Part shown: in pieces, positions 49,901 through 62,094 of the stretch | Position numbering within the stretch: position 1 is the stretch's first letter | How the letters are laid out: every line of letters begins with the position of its first letter | From: Quillaja saponaria | Taxonomy: Eukaryota > Streptophyta > Magnoliopsida > Fabales > Quillajaceae | NCBI GenBank assembly: GCA_029379385.1 | Contig: CM055606.1 | Span: forward strand, 5,518,001 to 5,582,000 | Reading direction: 5' to 3' | DNA: 64,000 nucleotides | Position numbers and translations under genes: made by a program | The notes under the pieces: generated by a model | Seen by the model: only the letters and a program-made list of their open reading frames with translations | What the model was told of the DNA's origin: nothing | The model's database searches: none

Positions 49901-51420
49901 TGTTGGAGGACTTTAAAGATGCCTATGACTTAATCGAATTGAAGTCTAAATGTATGGCATTTCTAGGATTTAGGTGGCAATCTGATTTGAAACAAAGGAT
50001 AAAAGAAGGACAAGATCAAGATTATCATTTAAAGGAGATTAGGCATAAAATACAAACTGAAGAGTTGAGAGATTTTAGGGTGAATGATGAAGGGTTACTT
50101 GAATATCAGAATATACTTTGTGTACCCGAGGATAGTAGTCTTAAGAATTGATCTTAGATGAAATCCATAAGTCTAGATATTTCATTCATTCCAGGAAGTA
50201 CAAAGATGTATAAGGATTGAAGACTTAAATTTGGTGGCATGGGATGAAAAGAGAAGTTACTGAATATGTGCCTAAATGTTTAACGTGTCAAAGAGTGAAA
50301 ATAGAACACCAAAAGCCTACATGATTATTATAACCTATATTTGTTACCGATTTGAAATGAGATAAAGTAACCATGGATTTCTAGTAAGATTGTCGAGGAC
50401 TTCTAGTAGGAATGATGTCATTTGGGTAATTGTAGATTAACTTACTAAGTCTGCACATTTCCTTTCTATTAGGTTGAATTACTCTCCTAAGAAGTTAGCA
50501 CAAATTTATATAAAGGAGATCGTGAGACTTCATGGTATACCTAGAAGTATTATTTTGGATAGGGATCCTAGGTTTACTTCAAAACTTTGGCAAGCCTTAT
50601 AACAAGGCTTAGAAACTAAACTTAAATTTAGCACTACCTATCATCCGCAAACTAATGGACAATCTGAGAGGACTATCCAAACTCTAGAGGATATGCTTAG
50701 AGCCAATATTTTGGAGTTTAAGGGAAACTGGATAATCATTTACCTTTGGTAGAATTCACCTGTAATAATTTTTTCCACCAAAGTCTTCAAATGGCACCTT
50801 ATGAGGCGTTATATAGGAGAAAATGTAGGTCTCTATTGTGTTGGTGTGAAGTAGGCGAAAAATAACTATTAGGACCTGATCTAATTCAATAAACCCCTAA
50901 AGCCATTGGAAAGATTAGACAAAGGTAGAAAATAACTCAAGATAGGCAAAAGAATTATGCAGATAGGAGAAAAAGACCATTAGAATTTCAGGAAAGGGAA
51001 CACGTATTTGTAAAGATTATGCCTTCAACTAGTTTCAGAAGGACTAGGAAAACAGGGAAGATTGGACCAAGATATGTAGGACCTTACGAAGTACTAGAAA
51101 AGGTTGGGAATGTGGCATACCAAATAGCATTACCACCTAACATAGACAATGTGCATGACATTTTCCATGTTTCATAGCTAAGGAAGTATAAACCAAGTCC
51201 CGATCACATTTTAGAATATGAACGTACAGGAATAGAAAGTAATCTCTAAGGTAGGGCAGAACCCTTAAGGATAATAGCTAAGAAAACCAAGTTCGAGAGA
51301 GGGAAAATGATTCCATTGATGAAAGTAGCATGGAAGGGATACTTAGAAAAAGATGCGACATGGGATGATGAAAACGAAGTAAGGCAAACTTACCCACATT
51401 TATTTAATAAGGTTAGTACG
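46983..51420 (+). pseudogene. gypsy gag-pol (chromovirus), pseudogene
   Basis: gag begins with an ATG at 46,983 and is stopped at 47,166. The main gag domain (47,175-47,762) includes RWMHQLEKIFRVMGCEENDK and FKEAFYRKYFPDSIKQDLKD. The zinc knuckle (about 47,900-47,995) has lost Cys residues (CFKSGKEGHIAKYYPE). Protease has LFDTGASHSFIS with its Asp at 48,138, and later LGMDWL. Reverse transcriptase (about 48,590-49,160) has [43 protein letters not shown] and VFIDDIL. The piece after this box is shortened before ILGHVISGEGV. RNase H (about 49,500-49,860) ends YQPGKANIVADALSRK. Integrase follows with YHPQTNGQSERTIQTLEDML, then the GPY/F segment KIGPRYVGPYEVLEKVG. A chromodomain-like tail reads KVAWKGYLEKDATWDDENEV. 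Stops interrupt nearly every domain. Confidence 0.9.
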
Positions 51421-51468
51421 AATTTTGAGGACAAAATTACTTTTTGAGAAGGGAAGAAAGGGAAGAAA

Positions 51469-54398
51469 TATAACACCCCGAGAAATTTAATATAGATTAA
51501 TTAGACTAAGCATGTGTTAATTACTATTAAGCATATAAGTGCTAAGAAATTAGCTTAATACATGAATTCGGTAGAGATTTTCATGCATTCATTCTATGCA
51601 TTTAATTTAGGAAATTTTAAGGTAAATTTCCAAATATGAAAAGTATGCTAAATTTTCAAAAATGGAAAGTGTGACATCATGATGATATCATACAACGACA
51701 TCATGATGACATCATCATGTAACTAGATAACATCATCATTTAGTTAGTTTGGTTTGGATTAAAAAATGGAGACATCATTAGGATGACATCATCATTGCAA
51801 CACTATGAATTACCATGACATCACCATTTCCAATTATGGAAATATGTTACAATGGAACTAAATGGTTAAGGAATGATTGGAATGGAACATGGAAAGAACT
51901 AAACTAGGAAGAGTAAGCTTACCAAAACCGTGAGGATGAAGAATGAAGGGTGTGAATGCATTAAATAGAAATACATAGGTGGAAAGTTACATTAAATGCA
52001 AGGGATAAGGTGTAATCATATGTGGGAATATGTGTAAAGTTACATTAAATGCAAGAGGTGAGGGGTAATGACATGTGAGAATAGGTGGCAAGACAAGTGT
52101 AGGAAAACTAAGAGTGAACTAAGAGAAAGAAGTTAAGTGTAAAGGATAGTGCAAACTTGGAGAGAAACTAGTGGAGAATATAAAGTAGAAATGATTAGCA
52201 TTCATTAATGAAGTAAGAGCCAAAGGAATTAAACTCCTATATCAAAACTGGCCATGCACCATTAACACATGCACACACACACTTTGCTAACCGTAAACCC
52301 ACACCAAACAAGGAGACAAACCCAAAACACAAATACACCCACCTAAGGACTCAAAACCGTAACCTCCAAGAAAGAAAAACAAAACTGTAAACTAAAGAAA
52401 GAAAGAAAGAAAGAAAACTAAAACAAGGAAAATGTGAGCTAAAGGAAAACCAAAGGAGAAAGAAAAAAAGAGGAAAACCGAAACAAGGAAGGAGAAGGAG
52501 AATAACCAAAAGGAGGAGGCATGGGAAAATAGAAAGAAAATAAAAAGGCTAAGGGTATTAAGCAAGTATTCATGCATATCTTTGCTTATTTCATCTTTGT
52601 TTCCCTACTTACTTCCTTGATACTCTTATATTCTTCATGATATTCTCATATCCTTCATGCATATGAATTGAAAAAAAATGAAAGGACTTCTTTTTTGGGA
52701 AATTTAAAGGAAAAGGAAAAGAATAATAATTCTAGTAACTTGTCTTGAGTTTATATTGGCCGAAGTTCCCAGGCATCCAAGAATGATGTCCAAACCATAG
52801 TATGGATCCTACTATTGAGAAGTAATGTCATGTATACAATAGGTTGGTATCCATGGTATATCGAAGTCCTTGTAAGGCAGCCTCGGGTTTATATGAAAGG
52901 TCAAGAATGGATTACTAAGAAATGGAAAAGAGGAAAAGAATAAAGTTTGCATTTACATATTCCTATATTTTAAAACTGCCATCAAGATATCCTTCGATGC
53001 TATGTGTAAATACTTGTTGAAGTTCAACTAACTTTTTCTTCATCTTGATGTGCAGAATAACTAAACTTTTATGGAGGTGTTTATAGTTCAAAGTTTCTTT
53101 GTATTTTTCTTTTCTTTGGAGGATGGCATTGTGTATGTTACTGACCAGTGGCAAGTGGTGGATTGGTGATACGAAGAGGGTGATGAGGATAGCCCTCTCA
53201 CGGCTATTTATGTGATTCCACTCACCTAAGAGGAAAGATGGCCTAGTAATTTTGAGTTATGGTCGTTGGATTATAGGTTAAGTAAAGGAAAACTAGTGAT
53301 GACCATAATTATAATTATGTATTTAGTTTGGACTTAACTTAGTTGTTTAAAGGAAATTTGCAAAATACTTGTAATAGTTTCCTTTTGGTCCAAATTTAAT
53401 ATAAAGTCCATGTAAATAATGTATATTGTATAAATAAATAAATTAGAAGACTATGTCTCTTTTGTAAGTCTTTAATTGTCCAAGTGGTAAAATCGGTCAA
53501 AAAGAATTCTTTAGGAGGAAGAAGTGTCCAATTCGGCTAAGTAGACTTTAGGCAAAGAAAGGGTCAAATTCGGCTAAGGCAAGAAAGAAGCATGACTTTT
53601 AACAAAGGACAAATGAAACAAATTGTATAATACAAGATAGCAAGAATTGGTTAAAGTGTCTAGTACTAATCGGCCATGGAAGACTCAAATTGGGTAGATA
53701 AAATCAATAGTAATCCTAATGGGTAATTTGGTATGTAGTCATAATAAGAAAGTAATCCCAAGGTAGTAATTAAATTAAGATGTGAAGGAATTTTAATTAC
53801 AGGTCTAGTCGAGAAAGGAGATGAAAGAATTAAGGAGGTAAAAAGGGAAATTTATAAGGAATTAGGAATACTAATTAAGCTAAGTAATGAACATGAATTA
53901 AATTTGGTAATAAATTGAGATTTAATAAAATCGTAAGTCTATGAATTAATTAAGTTAAAGGCTTAATGAAAAATCCTACTAGGAATACAAAGTAATAAAA
54001 TACAAGTCTTGAAGAAGGTGAATTAAATAAGGAAAACTTGTTAATGGGTGTCTTGTAATAAGTGTCATTAAGAGGATCAATGAATCAAAAGGGAAATTGA
54101 TATAACATGTTCTATTATAATAAGTAAAAAATAAAATATCACTTAATTAAAAGTAGTTGAATTCGGCCTAAAGAAGAAGATGGAAGGAAACTTGGTAATT
54201 TAATTTAAGAAATTCGATTCTAGAAGGATGAAAGGGAAAAGAAAAATTTTGGTAGAGAAAGTAACCAATTTAGTTCAAGATTTAAAGGAATAAAAGGAAG
54301 CTTTAGTCTCTTTGGTAATTAAGAAGTAATTACTATTTAATTTAGGCATTAAGACACTAATTAAATTAAGTATAGGATTAAGGATGAAAGGTGTTACA
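51469..54398 (+). repeat. 3' LTR of the gypsy element
   Basis: Starts TATAACACCCCG (G to A in the second base compared with the 5' LTR) and ends GGTGTTACA at 54,398. Compared with the 5' LTR it has an extra stretch rich in GACATCATGATG-type words at about 51,670-51,735 and an internal duplication of about 55 bp around 51,985-52,085 (AAGTTACATTAAATGCAAG twice). It is therefore longer over the shared region. Confidence 0.88.
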
Positions 54399-54403
54399 AT
54401 GGC

Positions 54404-54630
54404 TGCCCCTGTTTTGGGGCTACCACTAAGGAAATTTTTCCCTCCTTATCCTGTTGTTACAAAAGAGAAAAATGTGATTTCTTGGGCTGGAGTTACACAA
54501 CAGCTAGGCATATTAAGGGCATCAATTCTCTCCTTGATAACTAGTTCAACTTATATTGATTTGCTTGGAATAATTTCATGGTCGAAAAATAATATTATAT
54601 GCACTCACATTTCTCACACAATAATAAATT
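54404..54630. other. Unique-looking DNA right of the gypsy element
   Basis: This continues the sequence interrupted by the retrotransposon. A frame from an ATG at 54,399, which includes the target-site bases, reads MAAPVLGLPLRKFFPPYPVV and runs to 54,644. Reading through from the left flank uses another frame. No family was recognised. Confidence 0.35.
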
Positions 54631-54631
54631 G

Positions 54632-55641
54632 GAGTTCAATTTAGTCCCTCGAGTTTCAATTATTGTAATGAGATCCCTTTCAAGTTTAATTTAATGTAAT
54701 TAGGTCACTCTCGTCTAAATTAACACCAACGATGACGTGACTAACTAGAAAATGAGGTACATTTAGTATATTCAACAATCAAAAATAGCCACTTATCTTT
54801 ATATAAAAGTTAAATTTAAACATTTTATAAAAAAAAGTAAAGAAAAGAAAAATGGTATTAAGAATTTCAAAAAATGTGAAACCAAAAATAATAAATGCCT
54901 TATCTTCTCTTTCCCCACCATCACCACCAAGGCACCAAAGAATTTCGTTGCAGGACCACCATTGATGGTATGGGTGACCATCAATTCAACCAAGATACAT
55001 ACAAACAAAAAGATAATATATAAATAGTAAAGAAACAACAAACTAATTCGAATGAAATTCTAGGTAGGTTTAACCCCCCAATCAAAAGGTAAGGGTAGAA
55101 GCAAAAGTGAGTTTGATCCTTTCCTTCCCAATAGTACTCTATCTTTCTCTCTCTGCTTTCCTCTTTTCTCTCTATGAAACCCCAAAACCTTGATCAACAC
55201 ATGAGAGAGCTCATCATGGTCACCATTTTTTTCTCCTTTTAGAATCAGATCAAGATAAATTGGAGCAGTTTTGATGAAGAATGAAATGAGATGGTCATGG
55301 GATGGAGAAGAAGACCGACGCTTTCATTTGTAGGAGCTTAGATTTACAGTCATGGCTGTGGAGGAATCTAGGTAGAAGGGTGATGGTGAGGAAAGGAGAG
55401 AAAGAGAAAAAAAAGAAAGTATTTTTACATATTTAATATTTTTATTTTTTTATTTTTAAAAGAATATTTTTTTTAATAAATTGTTATATATAACATGACT
55501 GTTTTTTGTTAAACAAGGCACCACGTCACTATCTTCAGCGTCAATTTAAACAGCACTTAACGGCAGGAACCCAATTGCATCAAATTGAAATTGGAGAGGA
55601 CTCAATTACAGTAGTTAAAACTGGAGGACTAGATTGAACTC
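54632..55641. mobile_element. Non-autonomous element with long terminal inverted repeats
   Basis: The left arm begins GAGTTCAATTTAGTCCCTCG at 54,632. The right arm, read on the minus strand from 55,641, begins GAGTTCAATCTAGTCCTCCA. The similarity extends about 110 bp inward (GTAATTAGGTC versus GCAATTGGGTTCC, then GACGTG in both). TAAATT occurs on both sides (54,625-54,630; 55,642-55,647) and may be part of a target duplication. There is no transposase; the centre (55,100-55,400) is CT/GA-rich. The form suggests a Mutator-like MITE, but the superfamily is not proven. Confidence 0.7.
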
Positions 55642-55647
55642 TAAATT

Positions 55648-56140
55648 AAACTATAGGATCAAAAGTGTAATTAAACCTAAATTAAAAAAACAAAATAGTA
55701 TACTTCTTAAAAATGATTTATAATTGTGATAACTTTGATATAAATTTATTAATTATTTTCAAGAGATTTGTCACTTCATTTTTATGAATCTATATAATTA
55801 TAAAAGCAAGAAGACCTTTGTAATCTCTTACTATAAAATATACACATATTTCAATTATTTAAAAAATAAATTTAATTAATAAATATATTCAATCATTTAA
55901 TAACTATTAAATAGTAATATCTCCAATTTCCTACTCTCCCAAAATCCCACTCTCTCACTTGACAACTCTCTCTCACCCTCCTCACTCTCCCACTCTTTTA
56001 ATATATAAATTTTTTTTTATCAAATTAAATTAATTATATTATGATAAAATATATACTGTACATGTCACTAATTTATTTATATTATTTTTTGGCACATCGG
56101 AAAATAAAACAAAACAGAAGAAAGACTAACGAGAGAAGAC
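55648..56140. other. AT-rich intergenic DNA
   Basis: No gene or clear repeat recognised; a CTCTC-rich stretch lies at about 55,930-56,000. Confidence 0.5.
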
Positions 56141-56149
56141 TACACCCAG

Positions 56150-56590
56150 TGGCAACAACGATTAGATAAACCTCCAGAGTCCTAGCTTCTCAAGGTGATT
56201 AGCACTAAAATTTGTCTCCCTGTAACAATGGGTAAGAGTGAAGGACCACTCCCTGCTCATCAACAATCTGCAGTCCAAGATCGAAACTGCCCATAGGGTG
56301 AGTGCCAACATCTGCGTAATGGATTAAAGAAACTGCTTTCTTTGAGTCCGATTCTGTGTAACAATCTGTATCCCATGTTCTAAGCCAGACTTAATCCATG
56401 TCTTATTGCATTCAGTTCTGCCAGCATAATATTTTTATATCCTAGATTCAACGAGAAACCAGCCTGCCAGACTCCATCCCCATTTTGGATTAAACCTCTA
56501 GCAGCTGACTAGCCCGGATTGCCTATGTTACTCCCATCAGTATTCAACTTTTGCCAATTATTACTCGGTGGTGACCAGGCTACCAACTTT
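56150..56590 (-). pseudogene. RNase H-like (RVT_3) retroelement fragment
   Basis: The minus strand reads KLVAWSPPSNNWQKLNTDGS, NIGNPG, SAARGLIQNGDGVWQAGFS and LNLGYKNIMLAELNAIRHGL then SLAWNMGY. This is the plant RNase H-like domain found at the C-terminus of many LINE-type retrotransposons and in stand-alone relatives. The NTDGS Asp and the AEL Glu of the active site are present. At least one stop (after NIGNPG) and frameshifts downstream mark it as a dead fragment. No reverse transcriptase is adjacent. Confidence 0.75.
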
Positions 56591-56599
56591 GTATCTCTT

Positions 56600-57122
56600 A
56601 CTTATTAATATGTGGGAAAGAGATATGAGAAAAATATGTGCATACAAAATTGTTCTTGTTGAAATGCCTAATCTTGTAAAACACTGACATTGTCAAATTC
56701 TGAGTGTCAACTTCTAATCATTTCGGTCAAATATAAAGATCAAGCATTTGTCACATAATAACAAATTTAAGGTGCCAACAATTTGTATCCTATAAATTAA
56801 ATGCTGAGGATTGTTTTGTTTCTAGCTTAAAACAAGTTTTAATAAGTATTTACTTAAAAAAATAAAATTAAAAGTTACTTAAAATACACTATTTTAATGA
56901 GAATAATATATATTCTTTTGCCTTTTAAATATTTTTATGACCTAATATTACTTACTTCCAGTTCCAGGAGATTTTTCTTTCGTTTTTCTCTCTCCCTCTC
57001 TCCCTCTCTCCCTCTGTCCCCCTCTCCCCCTCTCCCCCTCTCCCCCTCTCCCCCTCTCCCCCTCTCCCTCTCCCTCTCTATCTCGAACTGAGTCAACTCA
57101 GTAATTCGACCCAACAAAAGCT
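56600..57122 (+). promoter_or_regulatory. 5' flank and CT-rich leader of the BRIZ gene
   Basis: Upstream region of the BRIZ-type gene. A pure-pyrimidine run of CTCTCC/CCCCTCT repeats fills about 56,985-57,080, ending about 45 bp before the ATG at 57,123, so it is probably within the 5' UTR. Such CT-rich leaders are common in plant housekeeping genes. Confidence 0.5.
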
Positions 57123-60100
57123 ATGTTCTTTCTCCGAGTCCACTCAGTGGACACCGACCACCCTCTCTCTTCCGAAATCATTTTCACAACTACCCAATCT
57201 GACACAGACTCGAACCCTAGTCCTAAATTTAGCGAACGCAGAGGCGTACTTCATTTGTTTCGAAGCATATCGCACTCGTCTCTTCCAAACCCTAACCCTT
57301 GCTCCACTCTCATTTTCATCGTTGCCGTACCCAACTACCTCTCCTTCGATGACTTCATTCGATTCTGTGGGTCCCGGATCGACCATGTCTCCGAGCTTCT
57401 GTTCATCAGGTAACATCTCCCCTGATTTATGATTCAACAAAGTTAATGCTAATTGTGGGAAAAAGTTGAATCTTTATGAGTCATTTGCATATCACTCTTG
57501 TTGTATAGCGAAAGAATTTGATACAAACAAAGAAAGAAGGGATTGGTTTCGAAATGGAGAACCTTTAACTCAAATGAATGAAAAAGTTGTTTGACGTTTA
57601 TCCGTGACTGGGTTTTATGAGGCATAAACCTAAATATTGATCCGCAGTGAAACACTTGAAGACTCCTAGTGAGCAGGGATCATCACTGAGCGTGTTCTTT
57701 ACTAAGATTTCAAGAACTAAGAATCATTTTGATGTGTGAAAAGAAAAATGTCCATCTTTGGTATGATTCATTCAGCAAGATTTTTGAGGATGTAGACATA
57801 TTAGATTCCAAATTCCCTACAATGAATTTTGTACTTGTGGGGGCTGGTATTTTAGACTCCTAACCTTCTGGGGTGGGTGGACGCATCTCATATTCCTGAC
57901 CCTTGTCCATTGCCGGTATACCATATTTTAGTGTGTTCCACCGACATTGAATATAGTCAATCCATAATTATTCATATCCCAGTGCAAAGATACAAGCGCT
58001 CCAAATGCATCATAACTGAAATCTAGTATTTTGTCTACCTTTCTATATTAAGTATTCTCTGTACCAAGAGGTTTAGTTTTTTCTTTTTCTTCAAAATGGA
58101 AATAGGAATGATGGGATGGAAGATAGGTACAGTGTGTTGATTAAGCTTGTCAACCAGTCGACGGCAGATGGATTTTATCGCTATTTTAATGGGAAGAAGT
58201 ATTCTCCTGGAGAGGTACATATATTGCTTATGTTTGAACCCCCCCCCCCCCCCCCCCCACAATATGTTAATTAGACATTAGATTTTTAATTTATTTCTGT
58301 TTTCCTTTTGTTTATTTCTCGTTCAATTCTGGCTAAAACTTAGGCAGAAGTATGCCATATTTTGTTCTTGGACTCGGTTGAGTATATGGATTCTGCCGAA
58401 GTTGCAGGGACACCTCCTGCAGGTTGTACGGAATTACCTACTTGCCCTGTTTGCCTTGGTGAGTCACTTTTTATGTAGTGCTAGTTCTCGTTTTGTCAAA
58501 GATGGTTACTTTTCATTAAAGTTTTAGCATTCAACGATGATATTGCAGGGAAATGATATTTATGTTACTTTTCTTTTATTGTATTGTTTGAATGCTAGAG
58601 AGATTGGACCCAGATACCAGTGGAATTTTGAGCACAATTTGTGACCACTCTTTCCAGTGTCCCTGTGTCTCAAAGTGGACCTTCATGTCTTGCCTGGTGA
58701 GCTTGTACTTCATTCCTTTGAATTTTCGTCTACATTACTTTTTTGTATACTCTAGATTTTTGTATACTCTAGATTGTGGTTTCGATATCCTAATATATTA
58801 GTTTCTTTGCTGGTTTTGTTAGTATGTAATGTTAAATATATAATTGGGCCAATATCTCAACCTTGTCTCTGTAAATTAGGAGGGAATGTTTCAATGCAAC
58901 TATGAGGTCATGATTACTCCATCATAACTAGGGTTGGTATAAGCTCTTATACATTATCGTGATTGCATGTATCGATAAATTTTTTTTGGAATTCTTACTG
59001 GTTACTCTTCGAAAGTTGGAATGTTATCTTTATTTTTTGTCCTGTTACATCTGATTCAGCTTTAGAGGTAGTGGGCATGTGAATCCCAAAATGAATATTG
59101 AGTGCCTAGAAGGTGAACGAGCTTACCTCGCATTAAAAAGTGGAAATTCATTAATAAATAAAAACACTCTTCATTTCTCAAAAATTGTGTCGTTATATTT
59201 TTATCCAAGCCCGTATTTAAGACCAGTGGAATACATAAATTTGGTTATGAGTTAAGTCACATGTGAGGGAAGTGGGGAGGCAAGGAAACTATGATGCGCA
59301 CTACCTATTATCTTCATTCGATATGCTATTATGAGTAAGCATGAATTTTAAGCCAGACACTCCAATATACTAATGGCTTATTTGTTTGGAGCAGAGGTTT
59401 TTTTATCCTATCTTGGGTTGATTGAGCTGGAATTTGCAATATTGTAACACTGTAACTTGTGAGCATTGCGTTGTGGAAGGATTCTGATTTCAAACTTTTC
59501 TGTTCTTTAGGTCTGTCAATTTTGCCAGCAGCAGGATGAGAAACCAACTTGCTTTGTTTGTGAAACATTAGAGAATCTTTGGGTTTGTGTGATATGCGGA
59601 TTTGTAGGGTGTGGCAGGTAAAAAACATTTACAATTCTTCTGTTTATGTTAATTACTTGTGCATTAACACTTTAAAGTTGTAAACTAATACAGTTGAAAT
59701 CTATCACTTGTTAGCAAGTTCTGATTTTATTTTCTTACTGTTATCAATTTCTTTTTAGATATAAAGAAGGACATGCCATTCGGCATTGGAAAGATACGCA
59801 GCATTGCTATTCTCTTGATTTAAGAACACAGCAAATTTGGGATTATGTTGGTGACAGTTACGTACACAGATTGAACCATAACCAGTCAAAAATTGATAGC
59901 AAGTTGGGAGAGATGAATTTTCACTGTATGTCACTGGAAGGAGATTGTGGTGCTTGTGGATGTAGTGAAGAATCTGGAATTGATGGGGCCCTCTTTAGCA
60001 GCAAAGTTGAAGCTGTATGTTTCATATGAACTTCTGATTATCTTTTTTGTGTGTGCACACGACTGTGTGCTAAAAGTAGCCCAAAAAGATTGATTTGAAC

Positions 60101-62094
60101 TAAAAACTGCATTTCTGGTGAATCTTGGTTGTGAATTATGTCTGATTATTATTTTTTCTATTTTTTTTTTGGCATGAAATTTTCAATCAGATGATTCTTT
60201 GTGTTGTAGACAAGATTGCAAAAGGATTAGTGAAGAGGAGGGATCTAGATAGGTCTGAACGGAAAAGGAGAGGACCTCATGCAGGATTTTATTTGATGGA
60301 AGTCTCACGTTGTTTGAGAGTAAAGGTCCTTTGAATTGTACGTAAGCCTAGGTCCCTCATTTGAGAGAAAAAATCCTCATATAATTAAGTTCCATGATCA
60401 TGTCTGGACTCCGAAAGTATGAGAGTCTGTTTCCAGGGCCATGCAGTGTGGTGCATTGTGGAGACAAAAATGTCTGACATTACTTGTGTAAAGGTCCTGT
60501 GAATGGTATGTGTAGAAGCATAAGAAGCATCTCCACCCAACAGATTGTGGGCTTGGATTTAGGCTTGCTGACCTGTTTGTAATTTTTGATCAAGGATTCA
60601 TATAGGCATACTTTGAATCTTGGGATGGAGTATTGCGGGTGTTTGTTCTATCTTACTTTGTGTTAATTCAAGCCATAGAATGAATTCTTTTATAGTCACT
60701 TATGTGTGTTCAGCAGTTCAGCTGTAGATTTACTGATAACGTTACACACTTGAAACAGATTGTAGACGAGTACAACCATCTTCTAGCAACACAGTTGGAG
60801 ACTCAAAGACAAGTAAGTGGACTGCCTAGTGTCTCAACATTCTGTTTCTCTTTTGACGGTTCTATGAGGAAATCTGTGTAACATGCTATGCAACATCACT
60901 CAAGTGATCAACTTTAAACAAAAAATACTGGTCATATGTAATTTTAGAGATGCTATTGCCTGCGTGACTAGGAACATATTATTTGGTTGCTTTTGCATGT
61001 GAAATTTTTTGGTATTCTTTGTGTGTTCATTGGTGACTTGGTTTCAAGCATGAACTATTTGTTTTTCTTCTTTTTTTGTTGTGGAATTTCATGGTTAATA
61101 TCTCTTTCCTTTCAGTATTATGAATCTTTACTAGTAGAAGCCAAAAGTAAAATGGAAAGTGCCATTTCTGAAGCAGTGCAGAAAACCGTGATTTCCAAGA
61201 TGCAGGACATCCAAAATAAACTGGATAAGTGTAATGCCGAAAAAAATGCTGTTGCTGATGTATGTTTCATTTAAAGTTTCATTTACTGATGTCTTGGATT
61301 TATCATGTGCCTGAACTTTTTCCTTAACGAAGTCATTTCTTCCTGTTCTTTAGTTCAATCGTAATGTCATCAAGAATCAACAGATTTGGCGAAATAAGGT
61401 TAAGGAAATAGAAGAGAGGTATGAGTTTTGTTATTTTTCCATACCATGTATTCATTGATGCATTGTACTCATGTTCATCACTGAATAATTATATTCATGG
61501 TGAGTATTAGATCAAATTGGGTGAGCTAGAGTAAAATCTGTGTCAAGAGCATCTCAAATGTAGCTATTTTTAATGGTTTTTGAGATAGTATTAGCACATT
61601 ACTCTTGTAGTCAAAGCTATAAAGTCGTTATCTTAGCAAAGGAGGAAAAAAAAAAAAAGAAAAAAAAAAGCTACTTAGTCATTAGATATTTAGTCATCTC
61701 CCTCACATACAAGTATTATAAATGTGAGCTGAGAATACTGTACCCAGTTTTTCCCTTTCTTATCTACTAGATAGTCGGGTACTAAATTTATTTTCTTTTA
61801 GGGAAACTGCTTCCATCAAGTCAAGGGATGAGAGAATACTTGATCTGGAAGAACAGGTAAGACAACTTCTAAATGTCTTCTCTACGGACACTCAGAAATT
61901 TTGTTCTCTGACCATTTAGATGGTTATGTGTACAGATTAGGGATCTTAAGGTATACATCGAGGCTCAGAAAACAATTGATAATATGGGAGATCCAAATGG
62001 CATCAAAGAGGGAACAGTCTTGCCAGTGGCATACCAGCAGTCTTCTCCAGGCAATGCTAGGAGGAACAGAAAGTCGGGTCGGAGACGGAATTAG
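57123..62094 (+). CDS. BRAP2-domain RING/ZnF-UBP E3 ubiquitin ligase (BRIZ-like)
   Basis: Eleven exons: 57123-57409, 58106-58214, 58344-58458, 58599-58696, 59511-59617, 59759-60014, 60759-60812, 61116-61259, 61354-61418, 61802-61856, 61936-62094. All junctions are GT...AG and in phase, giving 482 residues. Residues 1-150 are the BRAP2 N-terminal domain (MFFLRVHSVDTDHP; VAVPNYLSFDDFIRFCG; YRYFNGKKYSPGEAEVCHIL). The RING covers 166-205 (CPVCLERLDPDTSGIL...). A UBP-type zinc finger covers about 217-280 (CFVCETLENLWVCVICGFVG, CGRYKEGHAIRHWKDTQHCY). A coiled coil runs from about 325 to 450, and the basic tail ends RKSGRRRN. Arabidopsis BRIZ1 and BRIZ2 form a heteromeric ligase needed for seed germination; that role is inferred. 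The fifth RING ligand, normally His, is Gln190 (codon 58655-58657), so zinc binding may be altered. Confidence 0.93.
58240..58259 (+). repeat. Poly-C run in BRIZ intron 2
   Basis: About 19-20 consecutive C, 26 bp after the exon 2 donor. Its length is likely polymorphic or mis-sequenced. Confidence 0.85.

Larger units (their letters stand above)
43778..54398 (+). mobile_element. Ty3/gypsy chromovirus-type LTR retrotransposon, inactive
   Basis: A 10.6-kb element bounded by TGTAACACCCC (43,778) and GTGTTACA (ending 54,398). Flanking pentamers ATGGA (43,773-43,777) and ATGGC (54,399-54,403) fit a 5-bp target duplication with one change. The LTRs are very long: 43,778 to about 46,474 and 51,469-54,398. 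Internal order is gag, protease, reverse transcriptase, RNase H, integrase and a chromodomain-like C-terminus, as in plant chromoviruses (Tekay/Del-like from LTR length; inferred). A purine-rich tract (51,446-51,468) precedes the 3' LTR. Numerous stops mean it is dead. Confidence 0.9.

Noticed and set aside
56935..57117. Minus-strand Arg/Glu/Gly-rich frame
   Set aside because: It is simply the complement of the CT-rich leader of the BRIZ gene.
57144..57440. Minus-strand frame of 98 codons over BRIZ exon 1
   Set aside because: Shadow of the real exon on the plus strand, whose protein matches the BRAP2 domain.
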